Assembly: GCF_900142735.1 (NCBI RefSeq)
Contig: NZ_FRBY01000006.1
Location: forward strand, 310,001-374,000
Length of the DNA stretch: 64,000 bases
DNA from: Flavobacterium saccharophilum
Lineage (GTDB): Bacteria; Bacteroidota; Bacteroidia; Flavobacteriales; Flavobacteriaceae
Direction of reading: 5' to 3'
Part shown: positions 32,060 through 40,037 of the stretch, piece after piece
Layout: each line of letters begins with the position of its first letter
How positions within the stretch are numbered: the first letter of the stretch is position 1
Translations under genes and position numbers: made by a program
Notes under the pieces: model-generated
The model's input: the letters and a program-made list of their open reading frames with translations, nothing else
What the model was told of the DNA's origin: nothing
Database searches by the model: none

Positions 32060-33541
32060 ATGGATATCGAAAAAGACTATATAAAGCTGATATTTGGGCT
32101 AAAACTGAAGCAGGTTCGAACTCAAAAAAACCTCTCCCTTTTTGGCTTAGCCAAATTGACAAATCTTTCAAAATCGTACTTAAACGAAATTGAAAAGGGA
32201 AAAAAATATCCAAAAACTGATAAAATTTTGCTTTTGTGTTCCCATTTGGATGTTCCGTACGACCAAATGGTGTCTTTGAAACTCGATAACAACCTCGCTC
32301 CGATTGGCGAAATCTTAAAATCAGGAATTTTAAAAGAGATTCCACTTGAGCTTTTTGGAATCCAGGAGGCAGATTTAATCGACATAATTGCCAATGCTCC
32401 AGCCAAAGTCAATGCCTTTATCAGTACCATTATTGAAATTGCCCAACATTATAATTTAAGTAGAGAAAGTTTCTTTTTGGCCGCATTGCGTTCTTATCAG
32501 GAAGCGCACAGTAATTATTTTGAAGATTTAGAAGAGAAAGTAATTGCCTTTTCAAAATCCTTTCAGATCAATTTAGATTCAAAAATCACAATTGAAGAAT
32601 TAGAAGCCATTCTAAAAGAAGAATACGATTATACGATAACAGAAATTGCTTTTACAGATCAGGAAGCTTTGGGCGATTTGCGCTCGATTTATGTTCCGAA
32701 AAGCAAAACCTTATTACTTTCAACAGAAATTGACGATCCGCAAAGATCCTTTATTTTAGCTAAAGAAATTGCTTATAATTATCTTAAGATATCCGATCGT
32801 TTACTGACTTTTAGCTGGATAAAATTTGATAATTTCGATCAGGTTTTGCATAATTTTTACGCTTCTTATTTTGCCGGAGCTTTATTATTACCAAGACAAT
32901 TGGTTGTTGGTAAAATAAACGACTTCTTAAATAATGAAAAACCAAATCCGGAAGAATTTGTTACTTTGATCGAAAGTTTCGAAGTTTCTCCAGAATCTTT
33001 TTACCAGAGATTAACCAATTTACTACCGAAAGATTTTCATCTGAAGAACCTATTCTTTTTAAGAATGTCCCATAGAATTGGTTCTGATGTTTATCAGATT
33101 AAAAAAGAATTACACATTACCAATCAGCAAGAACCACATGCCAACGAAACCAACGAGCATTATTGCAGAAGATGGGTTTCAGTCAAAACCATAGACGAGG
33201 CCATCAAACAAAATAAACCTCATTTTTTTGATGCCCAAATTTCGAGCTATACGCATAGCAACAATGAATATTTGGTTTTTTCATCAGCCACAAAAGATCC
33301 TTTTTTACATGATACTATCCGAAGTATTTCTGTTGGAATTTTGATAAATCCCGCAATGAAAAAGAAATTCAAATTCATAGAAGGAAAACCGCTTGTAAAA
33401 AGAATTGTCGGTGTTACGTGTGAGACTTGTGATGTAAAAAATTGTTTGGAAAGAGCCGCACCTCCAATTGAGCTGGAAAAGAAAAAACGTCATGAGAATA
33501 CTGATGCGGTTGTACAGCAGTTTATAAATCAATTTAGTTAG
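32060..33541 (+). CDS. XRE-family regulator with ScfR/RamB-type C-terminal domain
   Basis: This 493-residue protein has an N-terminal helix-turn-helix of the XRE class (about residues 10-65: LAKLTNLSKSYLNEIEKGKK), a long central helical region, and a C-terminal region of the short-chain fatty acyl regulator type, with the cysteine motif VTCETCDVKNCLERAAPP near residue 460. Relatives in Actinobacteria (RamB, PrpR) control acetate and propionate genes including icl and bind acyl-CoA or an iron-sulfur cluster. Divergence from aceB, with a palindrome in between, suggests the same role here. The small gene at 33548 follows after 6 nt. Confidence 0.87.
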   Translation: MDIEKDYIKLIFGLKLKQVRTQKNLSLFGLAKLTNLSKSYLNEIEKGKKYPKTDKILLLCSHLDVPYDQMVSLKLDNNLAPIGEILKSGILKEIPLELFGIQEADLIDIIANAPAKVNAFISTIIEIAQHYNLSRESFFLAALRSYQEAHSNYFEDLEEKVIAFSKSFQINLDSKITIEELEAILKEEYDYTITEIAFTDQEALGDLRSIYVPKSKTLLLSTEIDDPQRSFILAKEIAYNYLKISDRLLTFSWIKFDNFDQVLHNFYASYFAGALLLPRQLVVGKINDFLNNEKPNPEEFVTLIESFEVSPESFYQRLTNLLPKDFHLKNLFFLRMSHRIGSDVYQIKKELHITNQQEPHANETNEHYCRRWVSVKTIDEAIKQNKPHFFDAQISSYTHSNNEYLVFSSATKDPFLHDTIRSISVGILINPAMKKKFKFIEGKPLVKRIVGVTCETCDVKNCLERAAPPIELEKKKRHENTDAVVQQFINQFS

Positions 33542-33547
33542 AATGTT

Positions 33548-33907
33548 ATGAAATATCTTATTTTAATAATAACGCTGATTTCTATAAATTTAAATCAGGA
33601 AACAGACAAACTTAATGGCCGTTATAATTATTTAATAGAAGAAGACAATTCGTATATCCAAAAAGATAAAATCACTTTTAAGGATAGTGTTTTTGTGTTT
33701 GATAGCAAGTATATGCCAAAAGGAAAAATTTCTTATGGGAATGTAATTCTACTGGAAAATTTTATGAATACCGATTTAATCATAAGTATCTCCAAAGATC
33801 AAATTAAAAATGATACTATTCCATTTTACATGCATGATAAGCAAAGTTCGGCTGCAAATTACCTTGATGAAGTGGTTGGAAAAGGGAAATTGATTAAGAT
33901 TAAATAA
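33548..33907 (+). CDS. Small exported protein of unknown function
   Basis: This 119-residue protein has a short hydrophobic N-terminus (MKYLILIITLISINLN) that could be a signal peptide or anchor. The rest alternates charged and hydrophobic residues in beta-strand fashion (LNGRYNYLIEEDNSYIQKDKITFKDSVFVFDSKY), similar in style to small lipocalin-like folds, but no family is recognised. It starts 6 nt after the XRE regulator stop on the same strand, so it is likely the second gene of that operon; whether it takes part in acetate metabolism is unknown. Confidence 0.65.
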   Translation: MKYLILIITLISINLNQETDKLNGRYNYLIEEDNSYIQKDKITFKDSVFVFDSKYMPKGKISYGNVILLENFMNTDLIISISKDQIKNDTIPFYMHDKQSSAANYLDEVVGKGKLIKIK

Positions 33908-33924
33908 TAGCTATTCCCAATCTT

Positions 33925-34017
33925 GTCATCTCGACAAAGGAGAGATCACACAAGCAGCTCGCCAAAGATTGTCGATTATAGGAACGGAATTTCTAGTGTG
34001 ATCCTTCGTTCCTCAGG
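33925..34017. repeat. Second copy of the GTCATTTCGACGAAGG-type inverted repeat
   Basis: Imperfect arms (GTCATCTCGACAAAGGAGAG on the left, ATCCTTCGTTCCTCAGGATG on the right) surround an interior that matches the reverse complement of the 26181-26284 loop (AGCTCG, CAAAGATTG, GGAACGG in order). Same family, opposite interior orientation. Confidence 0.65.
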
Positions 34018-34090
34018 ATGAAAAGATTGCGAAAAACCTCTGTACCTTTGCCACTTTGCTCCTCCTTATAAAAATAAAACTTCTAATTTA

Positions 34091-34170
34091 GCCCCGATAG
34101 AAGTGGAAATCCTTTTGTGCCGGGGTTCGGCGCAAAAGATTGAAACAAATAGCGGGACTAGACGTCTTTT
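34091..34170 (+). repeat. Structured dispersed repeat (AATCCTTTTGT type), copy 2
   Basis: CCGATAGAAGTGGAAATCC leads into a TTTTGTGCC/GGCGCAAAA stem and then AGATTGAAACAAATAGCGGG. The apical stem differs in sequence from copies 1 and 3 but still pairs. It lies in the 897-bp geneless stretch 33908-34804. Confidence 0.75.
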
Positions 34171-34240
34171 GAAAAACAAAATTTCTGCTTCAAAAAAAAA
34201 CCTTATAAAACATACAATCCAACATAAAAGCTTAAGTGAG

Positions 34241-34441
34241 GCGATATTTTTTTATTTCCTTAAATTAACATTTCGCTCCGCTGGAGCTTTGATGCTTCGC
34301 TTCAATCATTTTCTATAAATATATCGTCCCGCTGGGACTTTCTTTGATTTCTATCATGTTTTCGATCAAAACAAAAACCTTAGCAACTCAGTTCCTAAGA
34401 ACCTTAGAACCTTCAAAAATCTTTTCTTAATCTACATTAAG
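34241..34441 (+). repeat. Direct repeat of about 200 bp, left copy
   Basis: It starts GCGATATTTTT, contains CGCTCCGCTGGAGCTTTGAT and ATCGTCCCGCTGGGACTT, and ends TTAATCTACATTAAG. The right copy at 34544-34746 is very similar over its whole length. CTCCGCTGGAG and GTCCCGCTGGGAC are each short palindromes. Confidence 0.8.
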
Positions 34442-34543
34442 CAGATTGCAGATTGCAGATTTTTTACTCAATACAGCCAAATCTCCAGCGGAGCATCATG
34501 TTTATAGCTAATTCATAAATTCAGTAATAAAAGCTCCATCGGA

Positions 34544-34746
34544 GCGATATTTTTCTATTTTCCTATTATAAACATCTCGCTCCGCTGGAGCTTTGATGCT
34601 TCGCTTCAATCATTTTCTATAAATATATCGTCCCGCTGGGACTTTCTTTTATTTCTATCATGTTTTCGATCAAAACAAAAACCTTAGCATCTTAGTTCCT
34701 TAGAACCTCAGAACCTTTCAAAAAACCTTTCTTAATCTACATTAAG
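34544..34746 (+). repeat. Direct repeat of about 200 bp, right copy
   Basis: It matches 34241-34441 in the same orientation with few changes. About 100 bp separates the copies, including GCAGATT triplets and further CTCCAGCGGAG-like palindromes. The right copy ends 58 nt before the pirin start codon. The stretch 33908-34804 holds no gene. Confidence 0.8.
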
Positions 34747-34768
34747 TTCTTTTCCTCTATGTTGATCG

Positions 34769-34776
34769 TAAATTTG
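34769..34776 (+). promoter_or_regulatory. -7 box of the pirin promoter
   Basis: TAAATTTG fits TAnnTTTG and lies 28 nt before the ATG. No TTG stands at the ideal distance. Confidence 0.5.
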
Positions 34777-34804
34777 TACTATAAAAATAACAAAACAACA
34801 GATC

Positions 34805-35521
34805 ATGGAAAATATAGTATTGCACAAAGCAGAAACAAGAGGAAATGCAAATCACGGATGGCTTAACGCTTATCATAGTTTTAGTTTTGCTAGCTGGTAC
34901 AATCCGGATAGAATTCAGTTTGGTGCGCTTCGTGTTTTGAATGACGACACGATTGCAGGCGGAATGGGTTTTGGAACACATCCTCATGATAATATGGAAA
35001 TTATTACCATTCCGTTAGAAGGCGATTTAGCACACAAAGACAGCATGGGAAATACGGAGATTATCAAGAATGGCGATATTCAGGTAATGAGTGCCGGAAC
35101 CGGAGTACAACACAGTGAGTTTAACCCAAATGCAGATCAGCAAACAAAATTGTTGCAAATCTGGTTGTTTCCAAACAAAAGAAATGTAGCGCCTCGATAC
35201 CAACAAATCACTTTGGATGTTGCAGACAGACACAATAAATTAGCACAAATTTTGTCTCCAAATGCAGATGACGAAGGTGTTTGGATCCATCAGGATGCCT
35301 GGTTTAATATGGGGAATTTTGATGCCGGAATTGCGACCGAATATAAAATTAAAAAAGAAGGAAACGGAGTTTACGCTTTCATTTTAAAAGGAAACGTAAC
35401 GATCAATGGTCAGGAATTAAACACTCGTGATGCTGTTGGAATTTCAGGAACTGATATTTTAACTATAAAAGCAAATACGGATGCAGAATTCTTATTGATG
35501 GACATTCCGATGAACTATTAA
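34805..35521 (+). CDS. Pirin-family bicupin protein
   Basis: This 238-residue two-cupin protein belongs to the pirin family. The N-terminal metal site is visible in GTHPHDNMEIITIPLEGDLAHKDSMGN with the later histidine and glutamate in GTGVQHSEFN, so an iron-type mononuclear centre is likely. Relatives include quercetin 2,3-dioxygenases and regulators of pyruvate dehydrogenase; which role applies cannot be judged here. The N-terminus KAETRGNANHGWLNAYHSFSFASWYNP is highly typical. It has its own promoter, just past a block of repeats, and its own hairpin terminator. Confidence 0.93.
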   Translation: MENIVLHKAETRGNANHGWLNAYHSFSFASWYNPDRIQFGALRVLNDDTIAGGMGFGTHPHDNMEIITIPLEGDLAHKDSMGNTEIIKNGDIQVMSAGTGVQHSEFNPNADQQTKLLQIWLFPNKRNVAPRYQQITLDVADRHNKLAQILSPNADDEGVWIHQDAWFNMGNFDAGIATEYKIKKEGNGVYAFILKGNVTINGQELNTRDAVGISGTDILTIKANTDAEFLLMDIPMNY

Positions 35522-35551
35522 TTCACACAACACAACTAATACTTTTTTTTT

Positions 35552-35598
35552 AAGAAACGGTAATCAATCTGAAATTCAGATTATTATCGTTTCTTTTT
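35552..35598 (+). terminator. Terminator after pirin
   Basis: AAGAAACGGTAAT and its near-complement ATTATCGTTTCTT form a long stem extended by AATCTGAA/TTCAGATT, followed by a run of T. Confidence 0.85.
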
Positions 35599-35649
35599 TT
35601 TGTAATTTAAGTAAACAAATCCAACAGTTCTTATAAGCATGTACTTAGT

Positions 35650-35729
35650 TTTTGCCACAGATTAAAAGATTAAAATGATTTTTAGTTTCGAATTATTAAT
35701 CAGTGGAAATACTTTAATCTGTGGTAAAA
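35650..35729. repeat. Inverted repeat TTTTGCCACAGATTAAA
   Basis: Two 17-nt arms (35650-35666 and 35713-35729) match with one mismatch around a 46-nt interior. It lies in the 326-bp gap between pirin and yceI, whose other contents are the pirin terminator and the yceI promoter. Confidence 0.65.
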
Positions 35730-35799
35730 AAAATATTCAAAAAATCATCACATTTTCATTTCTTAATCTAGGTTAAGTGCGTTACGCTCACTACCACCG

Positions 35800-35807
35800 T
35801 AACTTTG
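35800..35807 (+). promoter_or_regulatory. -7 box of the yceI promoter
   Basis: TAACTTTG fits TAnnTTTG and lies 40 nt before the ATG. Confidence 0.5.
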
Positions 35808-35847
35808 TCCTATCAAAATGAAATTAATTATTTAAAAAATAAAAATT

Positions 35848-36381
35848 ATGGCAACTACAAAATGGTCAATTGACCCAACACATTCAGAAATTGGTTTTAA
35901 AGTTAAACACATGATGTTTACAAATGTTTCAGGTAAATTTGGGACTTACGACGCAACAATTACTACAGAAGGTAATAATTTTGAAAACGCAGCAATCGAG
36001 TTTTCTGGCGATATCGCTTCTATCGATACTGCAAATGCAGACAGAGACGGTCACTTAAGAAGTGCTGATTTCTTTGATGCCGAAAACAATCCAAAATTAA
36101 CTTTCAAAGGTTCATCATTCAAAAAAATTGATGACGGAGATTACGAATTAACTGGAGATTTAACTATCAAAGGTGTTTCTAAAACTGTAAAATTTCCAGT
36201 AGAATTTAGCGGAATCATGACTGATCCTTGGGGAAATACTAAAGTAGGTTTAAATATTGAAGGTAAAATCAATCGTAAAGATTGGGGATTAAACTGGAAC
36301 TCAGCTCTTGAAACTGGAGGTGTTTTAGTTGGAGAAGAAGTTCGTTTGAACATTGAATTACAATTTGTAAAACAAGCTTAA
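35848..36381 (+). CDS. YceI-family lipid-binding-like protein
   Basis: This 177-residue protein is the size of the YceI domain, a lipocalin-like beta-barrel that binds polyisoprenoid or other amphiphilic chains. Signature elements are WSIDPTHSEIGFKVKHMMFTNVSGKF at the start, HLRSADFFDAENNPKLTFKG in the middle and the C-terminal KDWGLNWNSALETGGVLVGEEV. No signal peptide is visible, so this copy stays in the cytosol, unlike periplasmic E. coli YceI. It has its own promoter and terminator. Confidence 0.93.
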   Translation: MATTKWSIDPTHSEIGFKVKHMMFTNVSGKFGTYDATITTEGNNFENAAIEFSGDIASIDTANADRDGHLRSADFFDAENNPKLTFKGSSFKKIDDGDYELTGDLTIKGVSKTVKFPVEFSGIMTDPWGNTKVGLNIEGKINRKDWGLNWNSALETGGVLVGEEVRLNIELQFVKQA

Positions 36382-36412
36382 TCCTGAAAAATAGGTTTTA
36401 ATTTGGTTGGTT

Positions 36413-36448
36413 AAAAACCCTGTACTTTTTAGGAAGTGCAGGGTTTTT
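36413..36448 (+). terminator. Terminator after yceI
   Basis: AAAAACCCTGTACTT pairs with AAGTGCAGGGTTTTT (one mismatch), followed by T-rich sequence, 32 nt past the stop codon. Confidence 0.85.
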
Positions 36449-36584
36449 TCTTTTTTTTGGTTTGCCACGACTCGAGCGATAGCGAACAGGCGAAGCAATT
36501 ACACTAATTTTCACTAATTTTTTATCTGCAAATTGTACAAAAATTAATTCGTGGAAATTTGTGTTATTCGTGGCTAAAAAAAAA

Positions 36585-37448
36585 TCATCGCACAGTATTT
36601 CGAAATTCTGTGGGAGACATTCCGGTTTGTTTTTTGAAGAATCTTGAGAAATAAGAGTAATCTTCGTAGCCGACTGCAAATGCGACTTCGTTTACTGCTA
36701 ATTGTTTATCGATTAACATTCTTTTTACTTCCAGAATTACTCTATCCATAATGACTTCTGTGGCAGTTTTTTGCAGAATTTCATTGCAGATTCTGTTTAA
36801 ATGTTTTAGTGTGATATTTAATTTTTCGGCGTAAAAAGAAGGCAATTTTTCTTGTCTGAAATATTGTTCCAAAAGCAATTCAAATTTGTTGATTTTAATA
36901 TTGTATGAATGTGCTTGATGCGAATACGTTTCACTATATTTTCTTGAGATTTCTATGTGAATACAATCAAGCAAATTCAACATTTTATCCAATTGCAATT
37001 TATTATTCTGAATATTCTCCTGAATGATCAAATCAAAATAAGGCAGGATTTTTAACATCTCCTTTTCTTCAAAAACCATTTCGGGCCGATTATGAATGGA
37101 ATGGTAAAAATTATACTCGTTGATTTTTTTCTGTCCGAAATATAAATTATAAAGTTCCTGCGAAAAGATAATCACAAAACCCTCGATATCTTCAGACAAA
37201 CTCCAATGGTGCATTTGTCCAGGTTGCATTACAAACAAACTTCCTCTTTTTATTTCGAACTGATCAAAATCGACTTCATGTAATCCGGATCCATTTGTAA
37301 AAAACACCATTAAATACGAATCATGCCGATGCGGTTCTTCTACAAAACTATGGCTTTTTAGATGTTCTCTAAAAGTATTGACATAAAAATCGCGATGAAC
37401 ATCGTTACAACTGAAATTCTGAACACTGTAAATAGGATATTTTTTCAT
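36585..37448 (-). CDS. AraC-family transcriptional regulator
   Basis: This 287-residue regulator has an N-terminal cupin sensor domain (HRHDSYLMVFFTNGSGLHEVDFDQFEIKRGSLFVMQPGQMHHW, with the His and Glu pattern of the AraC_binding family) and a C-terminal double helix-turn-helix (about residues 190-285, with EVAFAVGYEDYSYFSRFFKKQTGMSPTEFR). The ligand is unknown. It is convergent with yceI and divergent from the DUF983 gene, so any of these could be targets. The leader motif CAATCTAAAATCTA stands 6 nt before its ATG. Confidence 0.93.
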   Translation of the reverse strand: MKKYPIYSVQNFSCNDVHRDFYVNTFREHLKSHSFVEEPHRHDSYLMVFFTNGSGLHEVDFDQFEIKRGSLFVMQPGQMHHWSLSEDIEGFVIIFSQELYNLYFGQKKINEYNFYHSIHNRPEMVFEEKEMLKILPYFDLIIQENIQNNKLQLDKMLNLLDCIHIEISRKYSETYSHQAHSYNIKINKFELLLEQYFRQEKLPSFYAEKLNITLKHLNRICNEILQKTATEVIMDRVILEVKRMLIDKQLAVNEVAFAVGYEDYSYFSRFFKKQTGMSPTEFRNTVR

Positions 37449-37454
37449 TGCGAG

Positions 37455-37468
37455 TAGATTTTAGATTG
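37455..37468 (-). promoter_or_regulatory. Leader motif CAATCTAAAATCTA before the AraC gene
   Basis: The 14-mer on the minus strand ends 6 nt before the ATG. Exact 14-mer matches also precede the genes at 45836 (minus) and 61828 (plus). Confidence 0.4.
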
Positions 37469-37578
37469 CAGATTTTGGATTTTGCATTTGGAATTTTCAC
37501 ATTGAAATTTCAAACAAGATGTCTTTATTGTGCTATAAGTAGCGAAGATACTAAAAAGACTTTTATTCAACCCCGAAT

Positions 37579-37586
37579 TACCTTTG
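37579..37586 (+). promoter_or_regulatory. -7 box of the DUF983 gene
   Basis: TACCTTTG fits TAnnTTTG and lies 23 nt before the ATG. Confidence 0.5.
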
Positions 37587-37609
37587 TATAAATAAAAAAT
37601 AACAAAATC

Positions 37610-37972
37610 ATGTCAAGCGCATTAACCCATATTTTAAGCAACGAATGTCCGGTTTGTCATAAAGGAAAAGTATTTAAAGACAAGAATATTTTTTTGACTT
37701 TTGGTCTTCCGAAAATGAATGAATACTGCAGTCATTGTAATTACAAATTCCAAAAAGAGCCCGGCTATTTCTTTGGTGCCATGTATGTAAATTATGGATT
37801 GACAGTTGCACAAGGTATTGCTACGTATTGTGTTGCTCAATTTTTCTTTGATCAAACATTCGATTTACGAATCATTCCCATTATTGCCGTTGTTATTACT
37901 TTACTTACTTCTTTCAATCTCCGATTTTCAAGATTAGCATGGATTTATATGTTTAAGGATTATACGAGCTAA
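37610..37972 (+). CDS. DUF983 membrane protein
   Basis: This 120-residue protein has two CxxC zinc-ribbon knuckles near the N-terminus (CPVCHKGKVF and CSHCNYKF), followed by two hydrophobic segments (about residues 55-80 and 85-105) that anchor it in the inner membrane. This is the architecture of DUF983, a family found in Bacteroidota and Alphaproteobacteria without a firm function. It has its own -7 box, and fabD follows 73 bp later with a separate -7 box. Confidence 0.88.
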   Translation: MSSALTHILSNECPVCHKGKVFKDKNIFLTFGLPKMNEYCSHCNYKFQKEPGYFFGAMYVNYGLTVAQGIATYCVAQFFFDQTFDLRIIPIIAVVITLLTSFNLRFSRLAWIYMFKDYTS

Positions 37973-37980
37973 AAAAATAC

Positions 37981-37988
37981 TATTTTTG
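37981..37988 (+). promoter_or_regulatory. -7 box of the fabD promoter
   Basis: TATTTTTG fits TAnnTTTG and begins 8 nt after the DUF983 stop, 57 nt before the fabD ATG. Confidence 0.5.
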
Positions 37989-38045
37989 CCTTTCAATTGA
38001 AACTAATTTTCAATTTCAAAAAAAATAAAAAAATAAATTAGACAA

Positions 38046-38921
38046 ATGAAAGCATACGTATTTCCAGGTCAGGGCGCACAGTTTACAGGAATGGGCAAAG
38101 ACTTATATGAAACATCGGCTTTAGCCAAAGAATTATTCGAAAAAGCTAATGAAATTTTAGGTTTTAGAATTACAGATATTATGTTTGAAGGTACTGCCGA
38201 AGAACTAAAGGAAACACAAGTGACTCAGCCAGCTGTATTTTTACATTCTGTTATTCTAGCTAAAACTTTAGGTGAAGATTTTAAACCAGAAATGGTTGCA
38301 GGACATTCATTAGGTGAATTTTCAGCATTGGTTGCTAACGGAACTTTATCTTTTGAAGACGGTTTGAAATTAGTTTCTCAACGTGCTTTGGCAATGCAAA
38401 AAGCCTGTGAAATTACGCCATCTACAATGGCTGCGGTTTTAGGTTTAGCTGATAATATTGTTGAAGAAGTTTGTGCTTCTATTGATGGAATTGTAGTTGC
38501 AGCAAATTATAACTGTCCTGGACAATTAGTGATTTCAGGAGAAACTACAGCAGTTGAAAAAGCTTGCGAGGCGATGAAAGCTGCCGGAGCAAAACGGGCG
38601 CTGATTTTACCTGTTGGAGGAGCATTTCACTCACCAATGATGGAACCAGCAAGAGAAGAGTTAGCTGCTGCAATTGAAGCAACTACGTTCTCTACTCCTA
38701 TTTGCTCTGTTTACCAAAACGTAACAGCAAATGCAGTTTCTGATGCAAACGAAATCAAAAAGAACTTAATTATACAATTGACTGCTCCTGTAAAATGGAC
38801 GCAATCAGTTCAGCAAATGATCGCTGACGGCGCTACTTTATTTACAGAAGTGGGTCCTGGAAAAGTATTAGCTGGTTTGATTAATAAAATTGACAAAGAA
38901 GCGGTTACTGCGAATGCATAA
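38046..38921 (+). CDS. fabD: Malonyl-CoA:acyl carrier protein transacylase
   Basis: This 291-residue enzyme loads malonyl groups from malonyl-CoA onto acyl carrier protein at the start of fatty acid synthesis. Visible motifs are FPGQGAQFTGMG at the N-terminus, the active-site serine S88 in GHSLGEFSALV, a catalytic histidine in GGAFHSPMM, and VGPGKVLAGL near the end. Length is that of stand-alone FabD. It is not in a fab cluster here. A hairpin terminator lies 50 nt downstream. Confidence 0.97.
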   Translation: MKAYVFPGQGAQFTGMGKDLYETSALAKELFEKANEILGFRITDIMFEGTAEELKETQVTQPAVFLHSVILAKTLGEDFKPEMVAGHSLGEFSALVANGTLSFEDGLKLVSQRALAMQKACEITPSTMAAVLGLADNIVEEVCASIDGIVVAANYNCPGQLVISGETTAVEKACEAMKAAGAKRALILPVGGAFHSPMMEPAREELAAAIEATTFSTPICSVYQNVTANAVSDANEIKKNLIIQLTAPVKWTQSVQQMIADGATLFTEVGPGKVLAGLINKIDKEAVTANA

Positions 38922-38972
38922 TTAGTGTTCAGTGATCCGTTTTTTAGTGATCAGTTTAAAAATTATACTTAT

Positions 38973-39009
38973 AAAAATCCTCATAACTTAATGTTTGTGA
39001 GGATTTTTT
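38973..39009 (+). terminator. Terminator after fabD
   Basis: AAAAATCCTCATAA pairs with TTGTGAGGATTTTT and is followed by T-rich sequence. A longer reading frame of the next gene would run through this hairpin, which argues for the later start at 39054. Confidence 0.8.
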
Positions 39010-39053
39010 ATATAAAACTATTTACATTTACTCCAGAATCTCAATCCCTTAAA

Positions 39054-39395
39054 ATGATATTAAATAGGATGAAAGAAGAAAAATTTACATTCATAAAAAC
39101 GGATAAAAAAATTGTAAAACTACATTTTGATTCTATAGCTGTAATTAAAGGCTTGGGGAATTATGTTCAGATTATAACAATAGAAAACATCAACCACACC
39201 TATTACAAATCTTTAAAAGACTTAATAGATGTATTACCTAATGAATTTATGAGGGTTCACAATTCATTTATAGTCAACCTAACCAATATAGATAGCATAG
39301 AAGACAATCACATTATAGCCAAAGGAAATAAAATAACCATTGGCAAAACTTATAAAGACTGCCTCACTAAAGCAATCAATAAATTCGTGCTGTAA
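39054..39395 (+). CDS. Stand-alone LytTR DNA-binding protein
   Basis: This protein of about 113 residues consists almost wholly of a LytTR domain (FTFIKTDKKIVKLHFDSIAVIKGLGNYVQI, then FMRVHNSFIVNLTNIDSIEDN and the closing IGKTYKD). There is no receiver domain, so it cannot take phosphate from a kinase by the usual route. The frame is open back to an ATG at 38925, but those 43 residues would be read through the fabD terminator; ATG 39054 or 39069 is more likely. Related single-domain LytTR proteins exist in Firmicutes and Bacteroidota. Targets are unknown. Confidence 0.75.
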   Translation: MILNRMKEEKFTFIKTDKKIVKLHFDSIAVIKGLGNYVQIITIENINHTYYKSLKDLIDVLPNEFMRVHNSFIVNLTNIDSIEDNHIIAKGNKITIGKTYKDCLTKAINKFVL

Positions 39396-39506
39396 CCGTT
39401 AACATAAAAAAAACTTCCACACGTATATTATTTACCCACATCTGTATAAAAAAGTTTCTCCTGTGATTTACTATGATTTTATTTGCCCGAACTTAAAAAC
39501 CCGGCA

Positions 39507-40034
39507 ATGAAAAAATCAATTTTTAAAATCACATTAATTATGATAGCAAATACAGCACTCTTAAGTGGACAGGAGATTCAATACCCATTAAAAGAGGACG
39601 TAACTTCAATAGACGGAATCATAAAAGCTTCTTATGAAGTGGTTTCAGGCGATATTGGCGAAAAAAGGCAATGGAAAAGAGATCTTTCACTTCATAATTC
39701 AAATGCAATCTATTGTTTTCCTACGGTAAATTCAGAAGGAGAAACTAAACAGACCATTATGCCTATCAGTGATTTTCATAAATTAACGGACGATATGGTA
39801 TTAACGACTCCTTTTTATGAAAATGAAATTAATCGCGAAGTACAAATATTTGGAAACATTGCTCATGTATGGAGCACTTACGAAACGAGATTAGTAAAGA
39901 ATGGCCCGGTTGCCCGAAGAGGAATCAACAGTATCCAACTTTATTTTGATGATAAAAGATGGTGGATTATATCCTGGACATTTGACAAAGAGAGTGAAGC
40001 ACAAAAAATCCCAGCAACTTTTGATCGACATTAG
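39507..40034 (+). CDS. Exported NTF2-like (SnoaL-type) protein
   Basis: This 175-residue protein has a signal peptide (KKSIFKITLIMIANTALLSGQ) and a C-terminal part with the cone-shaped NTF2/SnoaL fold pattern (VQIFGNIAHVWSTYETRLVKNG followed by GINSIQLYFDDKRWWIISWTFDKE). Such domains may be enzymes, ligand binders or structural modules; none is assigned here. A TTG at 39483 would extend it by eight residues without adding a known element, so the ATG at 39507 is used. It is convergent with the toxin pseudogene, with 3 nt between the two stop codons. Confidence 0.7.
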   Translation: MKKSIFKITLIMIANTALLSGQEIQYPLKEDVTSIDGIIKASYEVVSGDIGEKRQWKRDLSLHNSNAIYCFPTVNSEGETKQTIMPISDFHKLTDDMVLTTPFYENEINREVQIFGNIAHVWSTYETRLVKNGPVARRGINSIQLYFDDKRWWIISWTFDKESEAQKIPATFDRH

Positions 40035-40037
40035 CTA

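Noticed and set aside
32058..32430. Two overlapping minus-strand ORFs over the start of the XRE regulator
   Set aside because: Shadows of the regulator's N-terminal helix-turn-helix coding sequence; no independent signal.
34103..34318. A 71-codon plus-strand ORF before pirin
   Set aside because: It spans structured repeat copy 2 and the start of the direct repeat; no coding signature.
33908..34804. Possible CRISPR array in the repeat-rich gap
   Set aside because: Repeats are two long direct copies and unrelated palindromes, not short regular repeats with unique spacers, and no cas genes are near.
38925..39053. N-terminal extension of the LytTR protein
   Set aside because: These 43 codons run through the fabD terminator hairpin and add no recognisable structure.
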